Shown: positions 1 to 8,150 of the stretch, in pieces | How the letters are laid out: every line of letters begins with the position of its first letter | How positions within the stretch are numbered: the stretch's first letter is position 1 | Source: JACMNW01 sp031402355 | GTDB taxonomy: Bacteria; Pseudomonadota; Alphaproteobacteria; Rhodobacterales; Rhodobacteraceae | NCBI GenBank assembly: GCA_031402355.1 | Contig: JANNSG010000085.1 | Coordinates: 6,665-70,664 of the forward strand | DNA length: 64,000 nt | Reading direction: 5' to 3' | Position numbers and translations under genes: made by a program | Notes under the pieces: model-generated | What the model was told of the DNA's origin: nothing | Database searches by the model: none | What the model saw: the letters and a program-made list of their open reading frames with translations, nothing else

Positions 1-642
1 TTCAACGGCCACGATATTGCGCAAGATGCCGCCACGCAGCGGATAGCTGACCAGATGGCGGCCGGGACCCATGAACACTTCGGCGACGGTGGCGCCGCCA
101 TCACCCGGCAGCATGGCGCGCCAAGCCACCTGGCCGGTGTAAAACGGCGCAGCGGGCCCGTTCAACACGCCGCGAGCCTGTGATTTCACCCCGTCTGCGC
201 CCACGATCAAGGCGGCATTCAGCACTTTGCCGTCGTGCAGGGCGACCCAACCCGGACCAACGGATTTGACTTCGGTTGCAAAGCGCAGGGTCACGCCGGC
301 TTGTTGCGCGCCATCGGCAAGTAGACCGGTCAGATCGGCCCGGTGCAGCAGGCGGTAATCCTGTCCGGCCAGATCCATGTTCAGCAAGGCTACGCCCGCA
401 CTGTTGCGCAAGACAATACCCCGGTTCGCCAGCCCCGCCGTATCCAGTGCCGCGCCAAGACCCAGCGCCCGCAGCACGACCGCACCATTCGGGCTGATCT
501 GAATGCCGGCCCCGACGTCCTGCAATTGGTGCGCTTGTTCCAGCACGGTAACATCGGCGCCGTGCAAGGCCAAGGCGCGCGCCACTGCCAGCCCGGCGAT
601 GCCCGCCCCGATCACGACAACGCTTTGGCCCATCAGCGCCAT
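1..642 (-). CDS. FAD-dependent monooxygenase, salicylate hydroxylase-like (3' part cut off by window edge)
   Basis: The visible 214 residues are the N-terminal FAD-binding half of a class A flavoprotein monooxygenase. The dinucleotide-binding motif GAGIAGL is at residues 12-18, GAGIQISPNG at 44-53 resembles salicylate and other aromatic-ring hydroxylases, and the second FAD/NADPH motif GADGVKSQAR is at 148-157. Such enzymes use NAD(P)H and O2 to hydroxylate a substrate; the substrate cannot be told here. The frame stays open to base 1, so the C-terminus lies outside the window. I chose the ATG at 642 because GGGGG precedes it at normal spacing; an ATG at 633 is also possible. The dksA terminator lies just upstream, so this gene probably has its own promoter or depends on read-through. 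Confidence 0.85.
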   Translation of the reverse strand, partial: MALMGQSVVVIGAGIAGLAVARALALHGADVTVLEQAHQLQDVGAGIQISPNGAVVLRALGLGAALDTAGLANRGIVLRNSAGVALLNMDLAGQDYRLLHRADLTGLLADGAQQAGVTLRFATEVKSVGPGWVALHDGKVLNAALIVGADGVKSQARGVLNGPAAPFYTGQVAWRAMLPGDGGATVAEVFMGPGRHLVSYPLRGGILRNIVAVE

Positions 643-659
643 TGCACCCCCAAAAGCAA

Positions 660-683
660 AACGCCGGGGACGTCCCCGGCGTT
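660..683 (-). terminator. Rho-independent terminator of dksA
   Basis: A perfect 24-base palindrome (centre GGGGACGTCCCC) forms a very stable GC-rich hairpin. On the - strand it is followed by TTGCTTTT. It lies 17 bases past the dksA stop codon and just before the next - strand gene. Confidence 0.8.
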
Positions 684-700
684 GCCTGTTGCTTTGCGCA

Positions 701-1123
701 TCAGTCTTCGCGGTGAACCCGTTCGCGGCGTTCATGCTTTTCTTGCGCTTCCAGCGTCATCACCGCAATCGGGCGGGCGTCCAGACGCTTGAGCGAGATC
801 TGCTCGCCCGACACTTCGCAATAGCCAAACTCGCCGTTTTCAATGCGGCGCAATGCTGCGTCGATCTTGGACACCAGTTTGCGTTGCCTGTCGCGGGTGC
901 GCAATTCAAGCGCACGGTCGGTTTCTTCGGACGCGCGGTCAGCGATATCAGGCACGTTGCGGCCCGAATCCTGCAGACCTTCGATGGTCTCAGCGCTTTG
1001 GCTCATCAATTCATTTTTCCAGACAATCAGCTTTCGGCGAAAATATTCCAACTGCCGATCATTCATGAAGGGTTCATTTTCGGCGGGCCGGTAATCGTCG
1101 GGAAGAAACACTTCTACCTTCAT
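701..1123 (-). CDS. dksA: RNA polymerase-binding transcription factor DksA
   Basis: DksA binds the RNA polymerase secondary channel and, with ppGpp, adjusts rRNA and amino-acid promoters. The 140-residue protein has the coiled coil with the tip motif DIADRA (59-64), matching the DxxDxA signature, and the C-terminal globular region starting GYCEVSGEQ. Only the first zinc-site cysteine remains (C102); the other three positions are S105, T123 and A126, so a four-cysteine zinc finger cannot form. DksA proteins with few cysteines are known in this family, including, from memory, that of Rhodobacter sphaeroides. The ATG at 1123 is preceded by GGAGAG at 7 bases. An in-frame ATG at 1174, with AGGAG at 6 bases, would add 17 residues, so two forms are possible. 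A strong terminator follows. Confidence 0.92.
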   Translation of the reverse strand: MKVEVFLPDDYRPAENEPFMNDRQLEYFRRKLIVWKNELMSQSAETIEGLQDSGRNVPDIADRASEETDRALELRTRDRQRKLVSKIDAALRRIENGEFGYCEVSGEQISLKRLDARPIAVMTLEAQEKHERRERVHRED

Positions 1124-1295
1124 AACACCACTCTCCAAATTGCCGGAATACTCCGACAGGGGGCCATCTGTCATTGCATGCTCCTATTGAGGCGTCGTGT
1201 AGCGCAAGAATGTTCGATTGTCACTAGCGGTTGCGCCGAATTCGGCGGCCCGTTAGGCTTACCTTATCAATTCCTTATAGAGGCTTGTCCTGCCG

Positions 1296-2135
1296 ATGAA
1301 ATTTGCCTCGACCCCGGCCTATGTGGCGACCGATGATCTGATCATGGCAGTAAATGCCGCAGTCACGTTGGAGCGGCCTTTGCTGGTGAAAGGCGAGCCC
1401 GGGACCGGCAAGACCGAGCTTGCACGGCAAGTGGCAAAGGCACTGGCGATGCCGATCATCGAATGGCATGTGAAATCGACAACCAAGGCGCAGCAAGGGC
1501 TTTACGATTACGATGCCGTCAGCCGGTTGCGCGACAGCCAATTGGGTGATGCAAGGGTCAATGATGTGGCCAATTACATTCGCCGCGGCAAGCTTTGGCA
1601 GGCCTTTGCCGCCCCTGCCCGCGTCGTTTTGCTGATCGACGAGATAGACAAGGCCGATATCGAGTTTCCCAACGATCTTTTGCAGGAACTGGACCGGATG
1701 GAGTTCCATGTCTACGAGACCGGGCAGACGATTTCGGCGCGGCACCGGCCGGTGGTCATCATCACCTCAAACAACGAAAAAGAATTGCCCGACGCGTTTT
1801 TGCGCCGTTGCTTTTTCCATTTCATCACCTTCCCGGATGCCGACACCCTGCGCCGGATCGTCGATGTGCATTTTCCGGGCATCAAGGCGGACCTTCTCTC
1901 GACCGCGTTGACCCAGTTCTTTGATCTGCGCGAAACGCCGGGCTTGAAGAAAAAGCCGTCAACCTCGGAAATGCTGGATTGGTTGAAGCTGTTGCTGGCG
2001 GATGATCTGACAGCCGAGGATCTGCGACGCGACGGGGCAAAGTCGCTGCCCCGGCTACATGGTGCGCTGCTAAAGAACGAACAGGACGTGCATCTGTTTG
2101 AACGGCTGGCCTTCATGTCGCGCGGGCAACGCTGA
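1296..2135 (+). CDS. MoxR-family AAA+ ATPase
   Basis: A 279-residue AAA+ ATPase of the MoxR type, a group that usually acts as a chaperone in protein-complex or metal-cofactor maturation together with a VWA partner. Walker A GEPGTGKT is at 33-40, Walker B VVLLIDEID at about 110-118, and an arginine-rich sensor stretch (DAFLRRCFFHF) follows around 175. The likely partner, a CoxE-type VWA protein, is encoded at 4427 on the same strand, but here the two are separated by three other genes. The target complex is unknown; no CO dehydrogenase or similar enzyme is nearby. It starts divergently from dksA with a 172-base gap. The 251 bases after it show no recognisable gene. Confidence 0.9.
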   Translation: MKFASTPAYVATDDLIMAVNAAVTLERPLLVKGEPGTGKTELARQVAKALAMPIIEWHVKSTTKAQQGLYDYDAVSRLRDSQLGDARVNDVANYIRRGKLWQAFAAPARVVLLIDEIDKADIEFPNDLLQELDRMEFHVYETGQTISARHRPVVIITSNNEKELPDAFLRRCFFHFITFPDADTLRRIVDVHFPGIKADLLSTALTQFFDLRETPGLKKKPSTSEMLDWLKLLLADDLTAEDLRRDGAKSLPRLHGALLKNEQDVHLFERLAFMSRGQR

Positions 2136-2386
2136 CCCGGATCGGCAGCCGATTCGCATGGTTCCGGGGCCGAATGATGATCACAGAGCCGGCAAAATCT
2201 TGTCATGCTTTGACATAATCCGTGACAAGCAAAAGAAGATGTCGTGTCAGGCCCTGATGGTGCCGCGATGGGTAGTCATGCCAAACCTTGGGCATTTTCA
2301 AAACATTGACAGAAAGAAGCCGCAGTCCCGACACTGGCCGCTGATGGATTGGCGCTAGGTCGATTGCAACTTGAAAATGAGCCCGA

Positions 2387-2842
2387 ATGTCGGCACCGCT
2401 GTCCTTAACCGTTCGACCCGTCGCAGCTTCTGACGAGAGCCAATGGCGCGATTTGTGGCAGGCCTATCTTGCGTTTTATGAAACCGAACTGCCCGAGACG
2501 ACCTATCGCGACACGTTTCGCAGGCTGATCGCGGGCGACGCAGGGATGTATGGCCTGCTGGCGGTATCAGACGGTGCAGCCCTGGGTTTGGTGCATTACC
2601 TCTACCATCAGAATTTCTGGAAACCCGCGCCGATCTGCTATTTGCAGGATTTGTTCACCACGCCCGCCGCGCGCGGCAAAGGGGTTGCACGCACGCTGAT
2701 GCAAGCGGTATTTGCCGCCGCAGCCAAATCGGGCAGTCCTGATGTCTATTGGCTGACGGCCGAGACAAATTATGCCGGGCGGCTTTTGTATGACCAACTT
2801 GGCGCCAAGACCCCCTTCATCGTCTATGAACGGGCGGTCTAG
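2387..2842 (+). CDS. GNAT-family N-acetyltransferase
   Basis: This 151-residue protein has the GNAT fold pattern. A beta strand YLQDLFTTPAARGKGVA (about 85-101) carries the acetyl-CoA pyrophosphate-binding loop ARGKGVA, and the C-terminal AGRLLYDQLGA matches the usual last helix. It would transfer an acetyl group from acetyl-CoA to an amine; the acceptor cannot be predicted. Its stop codon is immediately followed by the ATG of the next gene, so the two are almost certainly co-transcribed. Confidence 0.88.
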   Translation: MSAPLSLTVRPVAASDESQWRDLWQAYLAFYETELPETTYRDTFRRLIAGDAGMYGLLAVSDGAALGLVHYLYHQNFWKPAPICYLQDLFTTPAARGKGVARTLMQAVFAAAAKSGSPDVYWLTAETNYAGRLLYDQLGAKTPFIVYERAV

Positions 2843-4201
2843 ATGCGCAACGGTATCGCAGCCTTTGTGTTGTTGCTTGCGGCTTGCGCCCCCGCAGACC
2901 GCGCCGAGGTGACCAAAGCCTATCCTTTTGACGCCACCACACCGGTGGCCTTGCCGGCCATGAAGGCCTTTGCCCCACAACCCGGGATTGCACCGACCCG
3001 CAGCAACCGCGATATCGCCGCCGATTTCATGGATCTGGAATTCAGCCTTGAAAGCGGGCGCACCTTGCCGTTTCTGACCCGGTTTGATGGCACCGTGACA
3101 GTCGCCCTGCGCGGCGATGTTCCTGCAACGGCATCGGCCGATCTGGGGCATCTGATGGCGCGATTGCGCGCCGAGGCAGGCATCGACATCGCATCGGCGC
3201 AGGGACCGGGTGCGGCCATCGTCATCGAGTTTCTGCCCCGCGCCCGCATGCAGGCGGTGGTGCCGACAGCCGCCTGTTTTGTTGCCCCGCGCGTCGCAAG
3301 CTGGGCCGAATACCGCAAAAGCCGCAACAGCGACACACTGGATTGGGCAACCCTGACCCGCCGAGAGCATCTGGTGATCTTCATCCCCTCGGACACCAGC
3401 CCGCAAGAAGTGCGCGACTGCCTGCATGAGGAACTGGCACAGGCGCTCGGGCCGCTGAACGATCTGTACCGGCTGCCGGATTCGGTGTTCAACGACGATA
3501 ATTTTCAAGCCGTTCTGACCGGCTTTGACATGTTGATGCTGCGTTTGCACTATAGCCCTGAATTGCAAAACGGCATGACGGCGCAGGACATTGCGGCGCG
3601 TCTGCCAGCGTTGTTGGCGCGGCTGAACCCGCAGGGCGAATTTGCTGGCAAAACGGGCAACCGTGCGAATTCGCAAAACTGGATTGACCTGATCGAAACC
3701 GCGTTGGGACCAAAGACATCGGATGGTGCGCGTCTGCGGGCGGCGGAAAGCGCGCTGGGGATTGCCCGGCAACAAGGGTACGGCGACAACAGGCTGGCGT
3801 TCAGCTATTTCGCGGTCGGGCGGTTGAATCTGGGCCGGGACATTCCCCGCGCGGTCGCCTCGTTTTCGCAAGCGGCCCAGCTTTATCAGACCCTTCCCGA
3901 CGGGCCGGTGCATTCGGCGCATGTCGATATGCAGATGGCGGCTTTTGCTTTGTCATCTGGCCAGCCAGAAGCGGCGATTGCGCTTGCCGATACGTCAATC
4001 CCGGTTGCCATGCGCGCGCAAAATGCCGCATTGCTGGCCACGCTGATGCTGTTGAAAGCACAGGCGCTTGATGAACTGGGGCGCGACGACGCAGCAAGTG
4101 CCGTTCGGCTCGACAGTCTGGGTTGGGCACGATATGGCTTTGGATCAGATCAGAATGTGCGCGACCGGATCAGGGATATTGCCGCGCTTTCATCACTTTA
4201 G
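2843..4201 (+). CDS. DUF2927-type lipoprotein with HEExxQ-like motif
   Basis: A 452-residue exported protein. The N-terminus is a lipoprotein signal with the lipobox LLAAC (Cys15). Residues about 50-245 match the DUF2927 family as I remember it, with the conserved stretch DCLHEELAQALGPLNDLYRL (193-212). The HEE sequence inside it looks like a degenerate metalloprotease active site (HExxx rather than HExxH), so catalysis is doubtful. The C-terminal third (about 295-420) is alpha-helical and alanine-rich with TPR-like helices (YFAVGRLNLGRDIPRAVASF). Function is unknown. It directly abuts the GNAT gene and is followed by a small membrane protein and the VWA gene, suggesting an envelope role for the locus. 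Confidence 0.8.
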   Translation: MRNGIAAFVLLLAACAPADRAEVTKAYPFDATTPVALPAMKAFAPQPGIAPTRSNRDIAADFMDLEFSLESGRTLPFLTRFDGTVTVALRGDVPATASADLGHLMARLRAEAGIDIASAQGPGAAIVIEFLPRARMQAVVPTAACFVAPRVASWAEYRKSRNSDTLDWATLTRREHLVIFIPSDTSPQEVRDCLHEELAQALGPLNDLYRLPDSVFNDDNFQAVLTGFDMLMLRLHYSPELQNGMTAQDIAARLPALLARLNPQGEFAGKTGNRANSQNWIDLIETALGPKTSDGARLRAAESALGIARQQGYGDNRLAFSYFAVGRLNLGRDIPRAVASFSQAAQLYQTLPDGPVHSAHVDMQMAAFALSSGQPEAAIALADTSIPVAMRAQNAALLATLMLLKAQALDELGRDDAASAVRLDSLGWARYGFGSDQNVRDRIRDIAALSSL

Positions 4202-4256
4202 ACCAGGGGCCCGATCTGCGCGTGCAGTCCGGCCTCGCGACTTGGGGCACAGGCGA

Positions 4257-4421
4257 ATGATAGTTATTGCAGGCATGGTTCTGGGCGCTTTGACAGGGTC
4301 TGTCACTGCCCGAAGGCGGGGCGGCAAGATGCTGGATATGCTGCAATATGGCGCGGTCTACGGCATCGCCTTTTCAGTCATCGGCATGTTTGTTACGATC
4401 ATTCTTGAACGCAGTCTCTGA
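4257..4421 (+). CDS. Small conserved membrane protein (54 aa)
   Basis: A 54-residue protein starting MIVIAGMVLGALTG with two hydrophobic segments (about 2-14 and 31-49) separated by a basic loop (ARRRGGKML). This predicts a hairpin in the inner membrane. A longer open frame extends upstream into the DUF2927 gene, but the hydrophobic start and the position after the DUF2927 stop favour the ATG at 4257. It ends 5 bases before the VWA gene, consistent with translational coupling. From memory, similar proteins occur in other Rhodobacteraceae, sometimes labelled apolipoprotein acyltransferase; at this size that label cannot be right. Function unknown. Confidence 0.7.
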   Translation: MIVIAGMVLGALTGSVTARRRGGKMLDMLQYGAVYGIAFSVIGMFVTIILERSL

Positions 4422-4426
4422 CCCGA

Positions 4427-5611
4427 ATGTTTGCGCGGTTTTTCGACACGCTGCGCCAGACCGGGGTGCCGGTCTCTATCCGCGAGTATCTGGCTTTTCT
4501 GGAGGGCATGGCTGCGGGCCTAGCAACCTATGACATCGACGCTTTCTACTACTTTGCCCGCACCGCTATGGTAAAGGACGAACGCCATCTTGATCGCTTT
4601 GACCGGGCATTCTCCGAAAGCTTCAAAGGGTTGGAAAGCCTGTCGCCGGAGCAGATCCCGAACAGTGTCGATTTGCCAGCCGACTGGTTGGCTAAGCTTG
4701 CTGAAAAGCACCTTTCGGACGAGGATAAGGCTGCGATCGCTGCTTCGGGCGGGTTTGAGGCGTTGATGGAAAGGTTGCGCCAAAGGCTTGCTGACCAGCA
4801 AGGCCGCCACCAGGGGGGCAGCAAATGGATCGGCACAGCGGGCACGTCGCCGTTTGGGGCCTATGGATATAACCCCGAAGGCGTGCGGATCGGACAAGAC
4901 GAAAGCCGCCATCAGCGTGCCGTCAAAGTTTGGGACAAGCGCGCCTTTCGCAATCTGGATGACCGGGTTGAACTTGGCACCCGCAACATCAAGTTAGCCC
5001 TGCGCCGGTTGCGAAAATGGGCAAGGGATGGGGCCGACCAGGAGCTTGATCTTGATGGCACCATTCGGGCCACCGCCGATCACGGCTATCTTGATGTGCA
5101 AACCCGGCCCGAGCGGCGCAATGCGGTAAAGGTGCTGCTGTTTCTGGATATCGGCGGATCAATGGATGCACATGTAAAGGTGCTGGAGGAACTGTTCAGC
5201 GCCGCCCGCGCCGAATTCAAGACGCTTGTTCCATTCTATTTTCACAACTGCCTGTACGAAGGTGTCTGGCGCGACAACGCGCGACGCTGGGATGCGCAAA
5301 CCCTGACGCCAGAGGTGATGCGCACCTACGGATCCGACTACAAATGCATTTTCGTAGGCGACGCCGCGATGAGCCCCTATGAAATCCTGCATCCGGGTGG
5401 CGCAAGTGAACACTGGAACCCGGAGACCGGGCAGGTCTGGCTGCAGCGCGCCTGCCAACACTGGCCACAGCACCTGTGGATCAACCCGGTGCCCGAGGTC
5501 TATTGGCCGCAAACCCAGTCGACCCGGCTGATCAACGGCATTTTCGCAGGTCGGATGGTGCCGATGACGCTGGACGGCATCGGGCGCGGCATCCGGATGC
5601 TGGGGCGATGA
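4427..5611 (+). CDS. VWA domain-containing CoxE-like protein
   Basis: A 394-residue protein whose C-terminal half is a von Willebrand A domain of the CoxE type. The metal-site motif is DIGGSMD at 241-247 (D-x-G-x-S rather than the usual D-x-S-x-S), after a basic segment NIKLALRRLRKWAR (187-200). A linker at about 125-160 is rich in Gly and Gln. CoxE-like proteins work with MoxR ATPases to mature enzyme complexes, so the MoxR protein encoded at 1296 is the expected partner. No signal peptide is seen, so it should be cytoplasmic. The client complex is not identifiable from this window. Confidence 0.88.
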   Translation: MFARFFDTLRQTGVPVSIREYLAFLEGMAAGLATYDIDAFYYFARTAMVKDERHLDRFDRAFSESFKGLESLSPEQIPNSVDLPADWLAKLAEKHLSDEDKAAIAASGGFEALMERLRQRLADQQGRHQGGSKWIGTAGTSPFGAYGYNPEGVRIGQDESRHQRAVKVWDKRAFRNLDDRVELGTRNIKLALRRLRKWARDGADQELDLDGTIRATADHGYLDVQTRPERRNAVKVLLFLDIGGSMDAHVKVLEELFSAARAEFKTLVPFYFHNCLYEGVWRDNARRWDAQTLTPEVMRTYGSDYKCIFVGDAAMSPYEILHPGGASEHWNPETGQVWLQRACQHWPQHLWINPVPEVYWPQTQSTRLINGIFAGRMVPMTLDGIGRGIRMLGR

Positions 5612-5657
5612 TCCTGCCCCACTTGTCAGGCTGGGATGACCACGCCATATCACTGGC

Positions 5658-6350
5658 ATGGTAAAGTTCATTCCCTTTGTGTTGGCCATCGGCTACGCGG
5701 TGATCCTGTATCTGTTTTCCGTCTGGCGGACGACAAAGATGCTGGATGCGCAAAGCAAGCCGCTGACCGACCCCGACTTGCTGGCCATGACCGCGCGGCT
5801 GGCGACGGCCCTTGAGGTGCCCGTCATCAAGGTGAATATCTTTGACATCGATCCGGTCAACGGCCTTGCCGCCCCCGACGGGCGCATTTTTCTGACCCGG
5901 GGGTTCTTGGCCAAATACACTGCAAACCAGGTGACCGCCGCCGAATTGGCCAGCGTCATCGCGCATGAGCTGGGTCATGTGGCCCTGGGCCATTCCCGCC
6001 GCCGGATGATTGATTTTACCGGCAAGAATGCAATGTTCGTTCTGCTGTCGGCGGTGCTGAACCGGTTCTTGCCGTTTGTCGGCATCTGGATTGCCAATTT
6101 CATCGCAACAGCCCTGGCGGCACGGCTGTCACGGCGAGATGAGCATGAGGCGGATGCCTATGCCTCGGCGCTTCTGGTCAAGGCCGGCATCGGCACCGCG
6201 CCGCAAAAGTCCATGTTCCGCAAACTGGAGGCGCTGACCGGCATGCCGGGTTCGGGAATGCCGGCCTGGCTGATGAGCCACCCGAAGATTGAAGAACGAA
6301 TAGCCGCTATTGAAGAGCGCGAGGTGCGTTGGTCGGTTCAGCCGTCGTGA
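5658..6350 (+). CDS. M48-family zinc metalloprotease
   Basis: A 230-residue membrane metalloprotease. An N-terminal transmembrane segment (about 4-22) is followed by the zinc site HELGH at 103-107 and the third ligand Glu in DEHEADAYA (161-169, E164). A second hydrophobic stretch lies at about 125-157 (LLSAVLNRFLPFVGIW...). These are the HtpX/Oma1-type features, but it is shorter than HtpX (about 290) and lacks its multiple N-terminal membrane helices. The substrate is unknown; membrane or lipoprotein quality control is a guess. Its end overlaps the convergent PIN gene by 13 bases. Confidence 0.88.
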   Translation: MVKFIPFVLAIGYAVILYLFSVWRTTKMLDAQSKPLTDPDLLAMTARLATALEVPVIKVNIFDIDPVNGLAAPDGRIFLTRGFLAKYTANQVTAAELASVIAHELGHVALGHSRRRMIDFTGKNAMFVLLSAVLNRFLPFVGIWIANFIATALAARLSRRDEHEADAYASALLVKAGIGTAPQKSMFRKLEALTGMPGSGMPAWLMSHPKIEERIAAIEEREVRWSVQPS

Positions 6351-6883
6351 AGCGCGCGGGCAAGACGGGGCAACCCTGCCCGCTTGAGAAAGGCGCGAAG
6401 CGGCTGCGGTTGGCCGGACAACCGTTCAGCCGTTGCATGAACCTTGCCGATCACTGCAGCCACCCGATCGTCGTGATGCGACCACATTTCCCACAAGAAA
6501 CCGTCGGGGTCACGCCGCGCCAGACCCTCTGCGGCAAGCAAATGGCGCGGGAAATCGCGGGCATTGAAAGTGATGATGGCATCGGCACTGCCGGCGATGG
6601 CCACTGCCAGCACATGAATATCATTTTCATCGGGCAGATGCAGCCGCGCCTCCAGCCCCGGTTGGGCGGCGATGCTGGCTTTGGGAAACGCCGCCTGTAG
6701 CAGCGCCGCCTCGCCGCGGGCGATCTGCACGGCATCGGGGCTGATCTTTGCCATGGCACGCGCCCATTCTTCGAGTATCCGGTCTGACCAAAGCGGCGTG
6801 TAAAGCCCGGCCTGGGCAACACCGATCAAAATCTCGCGCAGCACCGTTGGATACAGCACGCAAGCATCAAGGACCGCCTTCAC
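6338..6883 (-). CDS. PIN domain protein (RSP_2648-type)
   Basis: A 181-residue PIN-fold protein. The acidic nuclease residues are visible as D6 in MKAVLDACVL, E38/E39, D85-D88 in LPDENDIHVL, and D101/D110 in ADAIITFNARDF, so an Mg2+-dependent RNase activity is plausible. There is no small antitoxin gene next to it. Instead it starts with a GTG that overlaps the stop codon of the upstream RNA methyltransferase gene. That coupling suggests an RNA-maturation role rather than a toxin-antitoxin pair, but this is inference. The same pair near dksA is what I recall from R. sphaeroides (RSP_2648/2647). Confidence 0.85.
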   Translation of the reverse strand: MKAVLDACVLYPTVLREILIGVAQAGLYTPLWSDRILEEWARAMAKISPDAVQIARGEAALLQAAFPKASIAAQPGLEARLHLPDENDIHVLAVAIAGSADAIITFNARDFPRHLLAAEGLARRDPDGFLWEMWSHHDDRVAAVIGKVHATAERLSGQPQPLRAFLKRAGLPRLARALHDG

Positions 6884-8124
6884 CCGTCAAGCCGGAAGAA
6901 GAGCGCCTTCAGATAGGCGGATTCGGCCAGCTGCGGCAGCATCGGATGATCAGGCCCGGCAAAGCCCGTGTGCAGCAGTTGCGCGCGTCGCCCGCCGCGA
7001 CCGATGCCGCGCGCACAAGCATTGCGGAAGGTGGCAAGATCGGCGGCGTGCGAACACGAACACAAGACCAGATAGCCCCCGGGCGCCACCAGCGGGGCCG
7101 CCAGACGCGCCAGACGTTCATAAGCGCGAAGTCCCGCCTCAAGGGCCGGTTTGTTCGGCGCAAAGGCCGGAGGGTCGCAAACGACAATGTCGAACTGGCC
7201 GGGGTTGGCCCCCAGATCCTCAAGCACGGCAAATGCATCGCCTTGCCGTGTTTCGAACTGTGCGCCAAAACCAGACGCCGCAGCCCCTTGTGTGGCCAAT
7301 GCCAATGCCGGGGAGGACGCATCGACTGCAAGCGCATGTGAAGCCCCGCCTGCAAGTGCCGCCAAAGCAAAGCCGCCGACATGCGAAAACATGTCCAGCA
7401 CCTTGGCACCCGGCGCCAATCGCTGCACGAAGGCATGGTTCGGTCGCTGATCGAAAAACAGGCCGGTTTTCTGGCCACCAAGCAGATCGGCCATATAGAT
7501 GGCCCCAGTCATAGGAACGGCAATCGGGCCATCGGCCCTGCCTTGCAGAACCTGCGTTTCCTCGGCCATGCCCTCCAGCCCGCGTGACCGACCGGTGCCG
7601 TTCTTGATCACCGAAACTATTCCGGTGACCTGCACCAAAGCCTGCGTCAACAGATCGAGATGGGTTTCGGCCCATTGCGCGTTTGGCTGGATGACGGCGG
7701 TATCGCCAAAGCGGTCGATCACCACGCCGGGCAGGCCGTCTGCTTCGGCATGGACCAGACGGTAGTAGGGCGCATCATATAGCCGCGACCGCAGCGCAAG
7801 CGCACGCGCAACGCGGGCGGCAAACCAGTCGGTATCCAGCGTCGCATCAGGATTGCGGTCCAGCATCCGTGCGATGATCTTGGAGTTGGTGTTGACTGTG
7901 ACCAGACCCAAGGGGCGCCGCTCGGCATCCTCGAGGACGGCAAGTGCGCCGGGAGCAAGGCTCTGCGTGCGCCGGTCGGTGACCAGCTCATCCGCATAGA
8001 CCCACGGAAAGCCATGCCGGATGGCGCGGGCTTCAGCCTTTGGTTTCAGGCGGACAACTGGCCTGCCGCCGTATTGGGTGACGGGCGCATCAGCGGCGAG
8101 GTCGGTGGGATCAGGGGATGTCAT
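6880..8124 (-). CDS. Class I SAM-dependent RNA methyltransferase, RlmI-like (RSP_2647-type)
   Basis: A 414-residue protein with the layout of RlmI-type 23S rRNA (cytosine-C5) methyltransferases. An N-terminal PUA-like domain (about 22-100) is followed by a linker domain with QKTGLFFDQR (218-227), SAM motif I VLDMFSHVGGF (242-252), and CDPPAF (316-321). The ATG at 8124 has AAGGGA 5 bases upstream. rRNA is the likely substrate, but the exact base cannot be assigned. The stop overlaps the start of the PIN gene, forming a two-gene unit. Confidence 0.88.
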   Translation of the reverse strand: MTSPDPTDLAADAPVTQYGGRPVVRLKPKAEARAIRHGFPWVYADELVTDRRTQSLAPGALAVLEDAERRPLGLVTVNTNSKIIARMLDRNPDATLDTDWFAARVARALALRSRLYDAPYYRLVHAEADGLPGVVIDRFGDTAVIQPNAQWAETHLDLLTQALVQVTGIVSVIKNGTGRSRGLEGMAEETQVLQGRADGPIAVPMTGAIYMADLLGGQKTGLFFDQRPNHAFVQRLAPGAKVLDMFSHVGGFALAALAGGASHALAVDASSPALALATQGAAASGFGAQFETRQGDAFAVLEDLGANPGQFDIVVCDPPAFAPNKPALEAGLRAYERLARLAAPLVAPGGYLVLCSCSHAADLATFRNACARGIGRGGRRAQLLHTGFAGPDHPMLPQLAESAYLKALFFRLDG

Positions 8125-8150
8125 GACATTCCCTTACTTGGTTCCGATGC

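Noticed and set aside
2136..2386. 86-codon frame 2098-2358 in the MoxR-GNAT gap
   Set aside because: Starts inside the MoxR gene, has mixed composition and no ribosome site; treated as non-coding.
2567..3922. Long open frame (451 codons) on the - strand opposite the DUF2927 gene
   Set aside because: It lies antisense to two genes with clear domains, is rich in Arg, Gly and His as expected of a GC-rich shadow frame, and has no recognisable motif or ribosome site.
4068..4256. N-terminal extension of the 54-aa membrane protein
   Set aside because: The extension overlaps the DUF2927 coding region out of frame and would hide a typical membrane-protein start at 4257.
6338..8124. PIN gene as a toxin-antitoxin module
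   Set aside because: No small antitoxin gene is adjacent; the partner gene is a full-length RNA methyltransferase.
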